Shown piece after piece: positions 17,574 to 25,537 of a stretch of 64,000 nt of DNA. This DNA comes from Tagaea sp965279565 (lineage in GTDB: Bacteria > Pseudomonadota > Alphaproteobacteria > CACIAM-22H2). The notes below the pieces were generated by a model. It ran no database searches. It was not told the DNA's origin and saw nothing but the letters and a program-made list of their open reading frames with translations. Each line of letters opens with the position of its first letter. The first letter of the stretch is position 1. Position numbers and translations under genes: made by a program. Location: positions 2,170,001 through 2,234,000 of the forward strand of contig OZ257249.1 of NCBI GenBank assembly GCA_965279565.1, given 5' to 3'.

Positions 17574-18080
17574 ATGAGCAACTCCCTCGTTACCGCCGAC
17601 CGTCCGGGCGGCGTGAAGGCCGCCGGTGCCGACGTCGCCAACGACTTCGTCACGATGATGGTCGCCGACCAGCTCTTCGGCATCCCGGTCCTCACCGTGC
17701 AGGACGTGCTCGGGCCGCAGCGCATCACGCGCGTACCCCTCGCACCGCCGGAAGTGGCCGGTGCCCTCAACCTGCGCGGCCGCATCGTTACGGCCTTCGA
17801 CGTCCGCCGCCGCCTGGGCCTGCCCAAGCGCGAGGGCGACAAGCCGGGCATGAACGTGGTCGTCGACTTCAAGGGCGAGCTCTACGCGCTGATGGTCGAC
17901 AATGTCGGCGAGGTGCTGTCGCTTTCGGCCGACACCTACGAGCGCAACCCGAACACGCTCGACCCGCGCTGGCGCGAGGTTTCGGGCGGCATCTACCGCC
18001 TCAAGGGCAAGCTGCTGGTCCTGCTCGAGGTCAGCCGCCTGCTGGCCATCAAGCGCGGCGGCGGAGTCGAGGCGGCCTGA
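17574..18080 (+). CDS. cheW: Chemotaxis adaptor CheW
   Basis: This 168-aa adaptor links chemoreceptors to CheA. A single CheW/SH3-like fold covers almost the whole protein: VADQLFGIPVLTVQDVL, then RITRVPLAPPEVAGALNLRG with the invariant NLRG, IVTAFDVRRRLGL and VVDFKGELYALMVDNVGEVL. The first 20 residues are a flexible extension. It lies 24 bases after cheA with its own AGGAGAAAG ribosome site, so the two are co-transcribed. Two CheW-type binding surfaces in CheA plus this free CheW suit assembly of receptor arrays. Confidence 0.95.
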   Translation: MSNSLVTADRPGGVKAAGADVANDFVTMMVADQLFGIPVLTVQDVLGPQRITRVPLAPPEVAGALNLRGRIVTAFDVRRRLGLPKREGDKPGMNVVVDFKGELYALMVDNVGEVLSLSADTYERNPNTLDPRWREVSGGIYRLKGKLLVLLEVSRLLAIKRGGGVEAA

Positions 18081-18146
18081 GGCCGTCCTTGGCTTGAAGC
18101 GGCCCGGACGCTAAACTTTCCTCTTCGCGCATGCGAAGGGGGAAAC

Positions 18147-18821
18147 ATGGCGGCGTCCGACCAGTTCGAGACAGCAGGGTGCGTTGCCGTCCTGCGGATC
18201 GTGGGCAGCGATGCCGCGAGCGCCCGGGTCGTCTGGGCTTCCCCACAATTCTTCGCCAACTTCGAGAACGCCGGTGTTGGCGCGCCGGCCTTTCCGGAGG
18301 GGCTTCCACCTGTCCTGACGGCCGCTTTCGGCCGCCTCGCGGAGGGCGGCGATTCGTTCGTCGACTGCGAGGGCACGATCCTGTGCGGCCACCGCATCGA
18401 GGACCGCATCGAACTCGCCGCACTGGGCGGGGGACTTTTCCTTGTGATGGTTCCGCTCTCGGCCGAGGACATGTCGGAATCCGAGGACGGCAAGCTCGCC
18501 GAGTTGCTGGACGCCTTGCCGGTCGCCGTCGCGCTCGTCGGCACGGTGGATGGCACGATCATGTGGATGAACGACGCGTTCCGCGAGTTGCTGGGCGGCA
18601 GCGAGTTCGACCTGATGGGAACGTCGCTGGCAGGCCACTTCGCGCTTCCCGGCGCCTTCAAGACGCTGATGGGGGCAACCGGCCCGGTCACGCCGTCCTC
18701 GCCCGTACCCACGGCGCTGAAGACGCTTTCGGGCGTCATGACGCCGGTCATCGCCAACGCCAAGCGCGTGGCCTTCCGCCGCCAGAACGCGGCGATGGTC
18801 TCGCTGACGCGCGGGCTCTAG
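18147..18821 (+). CDS. PAS-like protein of the chemotaxis operon, function unknown
   Basis: This 224-aa cytoplasmic protein has no signal peptide. The N-terminal ~110 residues look like a degenerate PAS/sensor fold (VVWASPQFFANFENAG, then LAALGGGLFLVMVPL), and residues about 117-165 are a second PAS-like unit (LLDALPVAVALVGTVDGTI, WMNDAFRELLG). The C-terminal third is Ser/Thr/Pro-rich and ends in a short basic tail without any output domain. It follows cheW by 66 bases on the same strand, so it may feed a redox or ligand signal into CheA, but this is inference from position. The stop converges on the 372-aa gene with a 22-bp gap. Confidence 0.65.
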   Translation: MAASDQFETAGCVAVLRIVGSDAASARVVWASPQFFANFENAGVGAPAFPEGLPPVLTAAFGRLAEGGDSFVDCEGTILCGHRIEDRIELAALGGGLFLVMVPLSAEDMSESEDGKLAELLDALPVAVALVGTVDGTIMWMNDAFRELLGGSEFDLMGTSLAGHFALPGAFKTLMGATGPVTPSSPVPTALKTLSGVMTPVIANAKRVAFRRQNAAMVSLTRGL

Positions 18822-18843
18822 GCGTAGATCGGAAGACGGGAGT

Positions 18844-19962
18844 TCAGATGCCGCGCTTGCGTGCGGCGGCTTCCAGCTCGTCGATCAGCTGCATGCCGGG
18901 GACGATCTCGGAGCGCACGAATTCGAGCCGCTTGTTCGGCCCGCCGCTGGCGGTCGGGAAGCGGTCGCGCCACAGCTGCATCTTCACCGACAGGCCGCAC
19001 AGCACGCCGCCGATCGAGCGGTGGTTGGAGAACACGAGGTCCTTCATCCGCGAGAAGCTGTCGGCGTTGATGTCCTTCCAGAAGTCCGAGCTCTTGCGGT
19101 TGAACGCCTCGAACCGGCCGGTCAGCGAGATGATGACGCCCGACAGCGACTCCTTGACCTTGTCCAGCATCTGCTTGGACATGCGGTCCTGCTTGATCAT
19201 CTGGTTTTCCTCGAGCGGCTTCAGCCAGTCGAGGAAGCCCTGGACCTGCGGCACGACGAGGTCGAGGCACGAGCGGAAATAGGCGAGCGACAGGAAGGTG
19301 TCGCCGTAGTCTTCGAGGAAGCGCGGGATCTCGGTCAGCGGCACGTTGAGCTTCTGCGACATCATGCGCAGGTTCTTGAGCGCGTCCTCGCGGTTGGGCG
19401 AGGCGATCAGCTTCATGATGTCGGAGACGTCGTTCACCTCGAAATCGTCCGACCCGTAGATCTGCTGGATCAGCGGGTGGGTGAACACCTTCATGTGCTC
19501 GGTCAGTTCCTTGCGCTTGCCGTCGGAGAGCTGCAGCTCCTTCTTCATGTCGATGTTGAGATTGAGCGCGCGCAGCGCCACGCGCAGCGTATAGACGTCG
19601 AACGAAGGGATGCTGCTGAGGCTCTGCAGCAGCGGCATGTCCTTGCGCAGCGGTTCGGCGTAGCTCTGGAAGACGCTGTGGAGCGCGTCGAGCGGCACCT
19701 GGGCCGACTTGTGACCCTGGTCCTTGTAGAGCTCGACGACGGAATCGAGGCGGACGTTCTTGATCAGCCGGAGCCGGCGCAGGCCGGGTGTCTCGAGCGG
19801 GATGATGCGCAGCGGCAGGATGTGCAGCGCGTCCTGTCCCTCGGCATCGTACTCGTCGACATTCGCGTCGCCGGCAGCGGGCGGCGGCACCGCGTCTGCG
19901 CCCGCGGGAGGTGCAGCATGCGGGTCTGCGGCCGGAACAGCGGGCGTATCCGTACTTTCCAT
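18844..19962 (-). CDS. Conserved-looking 372-aa protein co-transcribed with cheZ, function unknown
   Basis: I do not recognise this family. The first ~45 residues are Pro/Ala/Asp-rich and disordered; residues about 46-370 are well-ordered, Leu-rich and mostly helical, with no signal peptide or membrane segment. Notable segments are ILPLRIIPLETPGLRRLR, FTHPLIQQIYGSDDFEVNDV, LTEIPRFLEDYGDTFLSLAY and SSDFWKDINADSFSRMKDLV. It has no receiver, kinase or phosphatase motif. It starts 43 bases after the cheZ stop on the same strand, which strongly suggests co-transcription and a role in CheY-phosphate control, receptor arrays or motor switching. The coding quality is as good as its neighbours. It is one of the best candidates here for an undescribed component. 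Confidence 0.75.
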   Translation of the reverse strand: MESTDTPAVPAADPHAAPPAGADAVPPPAAGDANVDEYDAEGQDALHILPLRIIPLETPGLRRLRLIKNVRLDSVVELYKDQGHKSAQVPLDALHSVFQSYAEPLRKDMPLLQSLSSIPSFDVYTLRVALRALNLNIDMKKELQLSDGKRKELTEHMKVFTHPLIQQIYGSDDFEVNDVSDIMKLIASPNREDALKNLRMMSQKLNVPLTEIPRFLEDYGDTFLSLAYFRSCLDLVVPQVQGFLDWLKPLEENQMIKQDRMSKQMLDKVKESLSGVIISLTGRFEAFNRKSSDFWKDINADSFSRMKDLVFSNHRSIGGVLCGLSVKMQLWRDRFPTASGGPNKRLEFVRSEIVPGMQLIDELEAAARKRGI

Positions 19963-20005
19963 ATTGCCCTATTTACGATGGTCCGGGCTGAATGACCAGT
20001 ACGGA

Positions 20006-20896
20006 TCAGTCAAATAGCTTGTCTATGTCCGATTGCGACGCCGTTGCACCAGCCATGGCGGGCGCCGGTGCGGGGGCGGCAGCCTTGGGTGCCGGCGGCG
20101 GCTCGGCGGCAGGCTTGGCCGGTGCAGGTGCTACATTTGCAGTCGAAGGCGGCGGGGCGGACGGCTGCGGCGCGGCAGCACCGGCCAGCAGCGCGTCGAT
20201 CTCGTCCTGCGTGCGGCCCTGACCGGGCATGGCAGGCCCGTTCAGCAGATGCGCGTCCAGACGCTGATCGGCCTGTTCGTCGGCACGGGCCTGCGCGCCC
20301 GTGATGTTCTCCGGCCCCCAGATCGCGACCATCGCGGCGACGCGCTGGTCGATGTAGCGCAGTGTGCTGACGACCTTGGAGATGCGCTGGCCGGTAATGT
20401 CCTGGAACGAGCAGGCCGTAAATATTTCCGTCGCCTGGTCGGTCAGGATCTGCGAGGCCTCCTGCTGCCCGGCCGGAAGCGTGCCGGCGACTTCCATGAT
20501 GCGCTCGGCGGCGTTGAGGATGTCGGACGTGGCCCGCTCGGTCGACGCGACGATCTGGTCGAGCTCGCTGGTCGCCGCGTTGATCCGGTTGCCGGCGGCC
20601 TGGACCTTGGGGTCCTTGTTGTAGATCGACGCGATCTCGGTCTTCGCGGTCTGGATGTGGCCGGCCATGTTCTGGAGCTCGGCGCGCAGCACGTCGAGGC
20701 TCTGCGTCTCCTTGGCCGACGATATCTGCTTGATCGTCCATTCGCGGAACGATGCGGCGATGCGGCGCGCCTCGTCGATCGAGACGACGCGCTGGCGCTC
20801 GTCGCGCATGCGAAGGAACGCGCGGCCCCGCGCGCTGTTCAGGAGGGCGTCTTCGATCGCGAAATAGTCGTCGTCGGACAGTTCGAGCTTGGCCAT
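20006..20896 (-). CDS. cheZ: Protein phosphatase CheZ
   Basis: This 296-aa protein dephosphorylates CheY-P and ends the swimming-reversal signal. The long helical region 40-195 contains the catalytic motif SFQDITGQRISKVV with Asp166 and Gln170 matching the Asp and Gln of E. coli CheZ. The tail differs: residues 200-296 are Ala/Pro-rich and hold two short acidic-hydrophobic motifs, TQDEIDALLAG (229-239) and SQSDIDKLFD (287-296, the very C-terminus). The second matches the CheY-binding end of CheZ; the first is nearly identical to the CheY-binding N-terminus of the motor switch protein FliM. A hairpin lies 10 bases upstream of the ATG. The gene is followed by the 372-aa protein. Confidence 0.92.
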   Translation of the reverse strand: MAKLELSDDDYFAIEDALLNSARGRAFLRMRDERQRVVSIDEARRIAASFREWTIKQISSAKETQSLDVLRAELQNMAGHIQTAKTEIASIYNKDPKVQAAGNRINAATSELDQIVASTERATSDILNAAERIMEVAGTLPAGQQEASQILTDQATEIFTACSFQDITGQRISKVVSTLRYIDQRVAAMVAIWGPENITGAQARADEQADQRLDAHLLNGPAMPGQGRTQDEIDALLAGAAAPQPSAPPPSTANVAPAPAKPAAEPPPAPKAAAPAPAPAMAGATASQSDIDKLFD

Positions 20897-20905
20897 ATCC
20901 CGGAA

Positions 20906-20928
20906 TTCCCGCTTGCGTCAGGCGGGAA
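20906..20928 (-). promoter_or_regulatory. Leader hairpin just upstream of cheZ
   Basis: TTCCCGC, nine-base loop, GCGGGAA is a perfect 7-bp stem ending 10 bases before the cheZ start codon. Its 3' arm in the transcript contains the GGGAA that is the likeliest ribosome site, so the stem could limit translation. It could instead be the end structure of the Fe-alcohol dehydrogenase transcript. Confidence 0.35.
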
Positions 20929-20970
20929 AACTAGCCCGAAAAGCGCTAACGCAATGTTAAAGCGCAGGCC

Positions 20971-22119
20971 TCATCCGAGATCGCCCGCAACCGCCTTGCG
21001 GAACACGGATTCCAGCGCCGGTGCATCGACCGGGCAGGGGTTGCCGCCGGCGGACGGGTCGCGGGCCGCCATCTCGCCGATCTCGCCGGCGCGCGCGGCA
21101 TCGACGCCGATCTCCTTGAGCGTGTTCGGGATCGCCAGCGCCTTGCGGAACGCCAGGACCCAGTCGAATACCGCCGTATAGTCCGCGCGCGGCAGGTCGA
21201 GGACCCGCGCCACGAGGCCCATCCGCCCGGCGATCGCCGAACGGTTATGCTGCATCAGGTAGGGCAGCAGCACGGCATTGGTCAGCCCGTGATGCGTGTC
21301 GTAGACGGCCCCGATCGGGTGGGCGAGCGCATGCACGCCGCCCAGACCCTTCTGGAACGCGACGGCCCCCATGCTGGCGGCGGCCAGCATGCGCGCGCGC
21401 GCCTCGATGTTCTTGCCGTCGGCGACGGCGCGCGGCAGCTCGTCCTTGACCAGCCGCATGCCTTCCAGCGCGATGCCCTCGGCCATCGGGTGGAAGCCGG
21501 GCGCGCAATAGGCCTCGAAGCAATGCACGAACGCGTCGATGCCGGTCGCCGCGGTGATGTGCGCGGGCAGGCCGACCGTCAGTTCGGGATCGGAGATGAC
21601 GATGCCGGGCATCATCTTCGGGTGGAAGATGATCTTCTTCTCGTGGTCGGCCTCATTGGTGATGACCGACGCGCGGCCGACCTCCGAGCCCGTTCCGGCG
21701 GTCGTCGGGACCGCGACGACCGGCAGCATTCCGTCCGGATCGACGCGCTTGAAATTGTCGCCCACGTCCTCGAAGTCCCACAGCGGGCGCTTCTGGCCGG
21801 CCATCAGCGCGATCGCCTTGGCCGCATCGAGTGCGGAGCCGCCGCCGAAGGCGATCACGCCGTCATGCTTGCCCGTGCGCAGGACGGCGAGGCCGTCGTC
21901 GACGTTCTTTCCGGTGGGGTTGCCCTTGACCTTCGCGAACAGGGCCGCACCCGACAGCTTCAGCGCGCGCTCGACCATCGGTGCGGCCGCGAGGCCCGCA
22001 TCCGTGACCAGCAGCGGCCGCGTCATGCCCAGACGCTTGCACGCGGCGGCGAGTTCCTCGATGCGGCCGGGGCCGGCCCACACGGTGGTCGGATAATTCC
22101 AGTTTCCCTTGATCGTCAT
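20971..22119 (-). CDS. Iron-containing alcohol dehydrogenase
   Basis: This 382-aa group III (Fe-ADH) enzyme reduces an aldehyde or oxidises an alcohol with NAD(P)H. The dinucleotide region GVIAFGGGSALDAAKAIA, PTTAGTGSEV, and the metal-site segments TGIDAFVHCFEAY and GGVHALAHPIGAVYDTHHG (three His plus an Asp upstream) are intact. The ATG at 22119 gives the usual N-terminus; the frame is open much further upstream but reads antisense through the aldehyde dehydrogenase gene. It is last in the run aminotransferase, hemA, lipoprotein, glutamine synthetase-like, aldehyde dehydrogenase, Fe-ADH, 14 bases after the aldehyde dehydrogenase stop. It may remove or produce an amino-alcohol-derived aldehyde in that pathway. 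Confidence 0.93.
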   Translation of the reverse strand: MTIKGNWNYPTTVWAGPGRIEELAAACKRLGMTRPLLVTDAGLAAAPMVERALKLSGAALFAKVKGNPTGKNVDDGLAVLRTGKHDGVIAFGGGSALDAAKAIALMAGQKRPLWDFEDVGDNFKRVDPDGMLPVVAVPTTAGTGSEVGRASVITNEADHEKKIIFHPKMMPGIVISDPELTVGLPAHITAATGIDAFVHCFEAYCAPGFHPMAEGIALEGMRLVKDELPRAVADGKNIEARARMLAAASMGAVAFQKGLGGVHALAHPIGAVYDTHHGLTNAVLLPYLMQHNRSAIAGRMGLVARVLDLPRADYTAVFDWVLAFRKALAIPNTLKEIGVDAARAGEIGEMAARDPSAGGNPCPVDAPALESVFRKAVAGDLG

Positions 22120-22133
22120 CGTCGGAGCGTTCC

Positions 22134-23522
22134 CTAGAGTGTCGTGCGCAGATGGAAGGATTTTGGCCGTGTCAGCTGCTCGTAGCCGAGGGCCGACAGC
22201 GTGGCACCCCGGCCGGTGTCCTTGACGCCTGTCCAGGCGAGGCCGGGATCGAGATAGTCGCAGCGGTTCATGAACACGGTGCCGGTCTCGATACGCGCAC
22301 CCAGCTTCTCGGCCGCGGCTGCATCCATCGTCCACAGCGCCGCCGTTAGGCCGTAGGCGCTGTCGTTCATCAGCGTCACCGCCTCGTCGTCCGACGACAC
22401 CTTCATGATGCCGATGACGGGGCCGAAGCTTTCCTCGGTCATCACGCGCATCTTGTGGTTCACGTCGACCAGCACGTGCGGGGCCAGATACGGCGTGCCC
22501 GCCTTGTCGGCCGGGAAGTGCCTGGGATCGACGAGCGACCGCGCACCTTGTTTGAGCGCCTCGGCGATCTGCCCGCGCACGAAATCGGCCGCACCCGCGC
22601 GCACCATGGGCCCGAGATTGGTCGCCGTGTCGGTCGGATTGCCGAGCTTGTAGGTTTTCGTCAGCTCGACGAAGCCGTCGACGAACTTGGGATAGAGGCT
22701 CTCGTGCACGTAGATGCGCTCGATGCCGCAGCAGGACTGGCCCGAATTGAAGAAAGCGCCGTCGACGAGATTCTCGACCGCATGGGCGAGATTGGCGTCG
22801 GCGCGCACATAGGCCGGGTCCTTGCCGCCAAGCTCGAGGCCTACCCCGATGAAGCGATCGCCGATCGCGCGCTGGATCGCCTTGCCGCCCTCGACCGAGC
22901 CGGTGAAGCACACGAAATCGACGCGCGAATCGCCCACGATGCGCGCGGCGTCGGCATGGTCGGTGTGCAGGATCTGGAACACGCCCGCCGGCAGGCCGGC
23001 TTCCTTCGCGGCCGCCTCGTAGCGCTCGGCGACCAGCGGCGTCTGATGCGAATGCTTGAGCAGCACGACGTTGCCGGCGGCAAGGGCCGGGATCACCGCG
23101 TTGACCGAGGTCAGGAACGGGTAGTTCCACGGCGCCACGACGAAGACGAGGCCGAGCGGATCGCGCCGGATGAAGCGCGTGAAGCCGGGCTTGGCGGCCG
23201 GGGCGACGTCGCCCAGCGCCTCGGGGGCGATCGCCAGCATGTGGCGCGCGCGATCCTCGAAGCCGCGCATCTCGCCCGGCGTCTGGGAAATCGGCCGGCC
23301 CATCTGCCAGGTCAGCTCTTCGGCGATCGCGTCCTTGCCGGCGACCATCGCGTCGACCATCCGGCCGAGAATGGCGATGCGTTCGGAAAGCTTCGTGCGC
23401 CGCCAGCCATCCTTCGCCTTCTGCGCGGCGGCGAGGGCCGCCTCGATCTTCGCGGCGTCGGCGAGCGGACGCGTGCAGTATTCGCGCCCGTCGACCGGGC
23501 TGATCGTCTTCAGCATCTTCAT
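22134..23522 (-). CDS. NAD(P)-dependent aldehyde dehydrogenase
   Basis: This 462-aa enzyme oxidises an aldehyde to the acid. The cofactor-binding region is VVAPWNYPFLTSVNAVIPAL, followed by FTGSVEGGKAIQ, the general base in LELGGKDPAYV, and the nucleophilic Cys in FNSGQSCCGIERIYV. A conserved MTEESFGPVIGI is near the C-terminus. The start ATG at 23522 (MKMLKT) has a GAGGG site; a second ATG two codons later is also possible. It lies 10 bases after the glutamine synthetase-like gene. In amine catabolism such an enzyme oxidises the gamma-glutamyl-aminoaldehyde or the free aminoaldehyde; that assignment here rests on context. Confidence 0.93.
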   Translation of the reverse strand: MKMLKTISPVDGREYCTRPLADAAKIEAALAAAQKAKDGWRRTKLSERIAILGRMVDAMVAGKDAIAEELTWQMGRPISQTPGEMRGFEDRARHMLAIAPEALGDVAPAAKPGFTRFIRRDPLGLVFVVAPWNYPFLTSVNAVIPALAAGNVVLLKHSHQTPLVAERYEAAAKEAGLPAGVFQILHTDHADAARIVGDSRVDFVCFTGSVEGGKAIQRAIGDRFIGVGLELGGKDPAYVRADANLAHAVENLVDGAFFNSGQSCCGIERIYVHESLYPKFVDGFVELTKTYKLGNPTDTATNLGPMVRAGAADFVRGQIAEALKQGARSLVDPRHFPADKAGTPYLAPHVLVDVNHKMRVMTEESFGPVIGIMKVSSDDEAVTLMNDSAYGLTAALWTMDAAAAEKLGARIETGTVFMNRCDYLDPGLAWTGVKDTGRGATLSALGYEQLTRPKSFHLRTTL

Positions 23523-23532
23523 CGCCTGGCCC

Positions 23533-24900
23533 TCAGATGATCTCGAAATAACGCTGGTGCTGCCAGTCGGTGATCGCCTTGTTGTACTCGCGCTGCTCCC
23601 AGTCGCGCGTACCCGCATAGTGTTCGACGAACGCGTCGCCGAACAGCTCGCGCGCGGCCTTCGACGCGGCGAGGCGCTTGGCGGCGTCGCCCAGCGTGCG
23701 CGGCAGCTGGAGCTTGGCCGGTGCCTCGACCGCATAGGCGTTGCCCTGGACGGGCTTGGTCGGCTCGATCTTGTTCTCGATCCCCCACAGGCCGGAGCCG
23801 AGGGCGGCAGAGAACGCGATGTAGGGATTGATGTCGGCGGCGGCCACGCGGTACTCGACGCGCTGCGACTTCGACGAACCCGGGATGACGCGCAGCGCCG
23901 TCGTGCGGTTTTCGACACCCCACATCGACGCCGTCGGCGCCCAGAAGCCGGGGATCAGGCGCGTGTAGGAATTGACCGTGCACGCGATCATCGACAGCAG
24001 TTCGGGCATCAGCATCTGCTGGCCGCCGATGAAGTGGCGCATCGTGTCCGAGATGTTGTGCGGCTTCTTGGGATCGTGGAAGGCCGACTTGCCCTTCTTG
24101 TCCTTGAGCGAGATGTGCAGGTGCCCGCTCTGGCCCGGCCAGTCGTGCGACCATTTGGCCATGAAGGTCGCCATGCGGTTCTGCCGCTGGGCGAGGATCT
24201 TCGTGAAGGTCTTGAACAGGGCCGCCTTGTCGGCCGCGGCGAGGATGCCGTCCACGCCGATCGCCGCCTCGAGGACACCGGCACCGGTCTCGGTGTGCAG
24301 GCCCTCGATCGCGATGTCCATCGCGCGCATCGTGTCGAGCAGGTGATGGTAGAAATCCGCGTGCACCGAGCTGCGCAGGACCGAATAGCCGTAGTAGCCC
24401 GGCGTGATCGTCTTCAGGTTCTTGTAGTGCTTCGCGCGGACCGTGTCGGGCGTTTCGTCGAAAACGAAGAACTCGAACTCGGCGGCGGCCGAGGCGACGA
24501 GCCCCATGTCGGCCGCGCGCTTGATGACCTTGCGCAGCGTGCCGCGCGGACAGACCGTCTCGGCCTGCTGGGCGAACTCCGCCAGGAACAGCACGGTCGA
24601 CGGCTCGAACGGGATGTCGCGGCACGTGTCGGGAAGGACGCGCACGGGCGCGTCGGGATAGGCCGTGTGCCAGCCGGTGTATTTCGCGTTGTCGTAGAGC
24701 TGGTCGTTGGAATCCCAGCCCAGGACCACGTCGCAGAAGCCGAAGCCGCCGGAAAGCGCCGAGAGGAACTTCTCGCGCGACATGTACTTGCCGCGCATGA
24801 TGCCGTCGACGTCGAAGACGCCGACCTTGACGTTGTCGATCTTGCGCGCGGCGATGAGGGCTGCGGCGTCTTCGGCGGTCTTGACGCTTCTCGGATCCAT
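23533..24900 (-). CDS. Glutamine synthetase-family ligase (gamma-glutamyl-amine synthetase candidate)
   Basis: This 455-aa protein has the catalytic core of the glutamine synthetase family: EFEFFVFDE, then the glutamate and metal site around GAGVLEAAIG, the ATP-site SGHLHISL, and RTTALRVIPG...RVEYRVAAADINPY. The first 100 residues form the beta-grasp domain (VGVFDVDGIMRGKYM). It is not the housekeeping GlnA: the adenylylation loop with the modified Tyr is not evident. Family members beside an aldehyde dehydrogenase and a class III aminotransferase often glutamylate polyamines, ethanolamine or isopropylamine. The ATG at 24900 has a GGGGAG site. An 82-bp gap separates it from the lipoprotein gene upstream, so a secondary promoter is possible. 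Confidence 0.88.
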   Translation of the reverse strand: MDPRSVKTAEDAAALIAARKIDNVKVGVFDVDGIMRGKYMSREKFLSALSGGFGFCDVVLGWDSNDQLYDNAKYTGWHTAYPDAPVRVLPDTCRDIPFEPSTVLFLAEFAQQAETVCPRGTLRKVIKRAADMGLVASAAAEFEFFVFDETPDTVRAKHYKNLKTITPGYYGYSVLRSSVHADFYHHLLDTMRAMDIAIEGLHTETGAGVLEAAIGVDGILAAADKAALFKTFTKILAQRQNRMATFMAKWSHDWPGQSGHLHISLKDKKGKSAFHDPKKPHNISDTMRHFIGGQQMLMPELLSMIACTVNSYTRLIPGFWAPTASMWGVENRTTALRVIPGSSKSQRVEYRVAAADINPYIAFSAALGSGLWGIENKIEPTKPVQGNAYAVEAPAKLQLPRTLGDAAKRLAASKAARELFGDAFVEHYAGTRDWEQREYNKAITDWQHQRYFEII

Positions 24901-24982
24901 GGGACTCCCCGTTGCGGACGACGGCGCAGAATGCCGCAACGCCGCGCCGGGGTCTAATGGTTCCGGGGGGCCGCCGCGCCCG

Positions 24983-25537
24983 TCAGCACTCCGCGGTCGG
25001 GCGGCCGCAGCCGTTGCCGCCGATCCGGTCCGGTTCGAACGCCGGCATCAGCTCGTTGACGACGGCGCTCATGAAGTTCCGGAATTTAGGGTCGCTGGCC
25101 GTGGGGGTCTCCGGAAACAGGCCGGCCGTGCGCGATATCGTCCCGCCGAAGCGGCACAGGGCCGCCACGACCTGTCCGCCGCCTTCTCGTTTCGGCCAGG
25201 GATACGCGGCGACCCGCTCGGAGACGCAGGGGCTCGGGGTGTTCGCATCGAAGGACAGCGCGATCCGGTATCCGTGCGTGCCCGGTCGCGTGTCCGCGGC
25301 GAAGACCAGCCGGTGGACGTTCGGCAAGGCGTTCATCGCGGCGACCACGTCGGACGGCGCGAACGGCGCGCCGGACATCGAGACCGGAACCGGGCCGTCG
25401 GCTGCCGCGGTCCGCGCGACGCTCGGCGCATAGGACGAATAGGACGAACCGTACAGTCGCGAGCCGTCCGTCGCGCATCCGGCAAGGGCGAACGAGACGG
25501 CAAGAAGGGCGAAACGGATTCCGGCGGGACGGGTCAT
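24983..25537 (-). CDS. Putative lipoprotein, function unknown
   Basis: This 184-aa protein starts with a lipoprotein signal peptide: lipobox SFALAGC with Cys21 as the lipidated residue, so it is anchored in the cell envelope. The mature part has a Ser/Tyr-rich stretch and then a mixed domain with segments VVAAMNALPNVHRLVFAAD and FRNFMSAVVNELMPAFEPD, plus Cys residues near the C-terminus (GNGCGRPTAEC). Homologous proteins seem likely in related bacteria, but I cannot name the family. Its ATG overlaps the hemA stop (ATGA), so it is translated from the same mRNA, an odd partner for heme synthesis. Confidence 0.8.
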   Translation of the reverse strand: MTRPAGIRFALLAVSFALAGCATDGSRLYGSSYSSYAPSVARTAAADGPVPVSMSGAPFAPSDVVAAMNALPNVHRLVFAADTRPGTHGYRIALSFDANTPSPCVSERVAAYPWPKREGGGQVVAALCRFGGTISRTAGLFPETPTASDPKFRNFMSAVVNELMPAFEPDRIGGNGCGRPTAEC

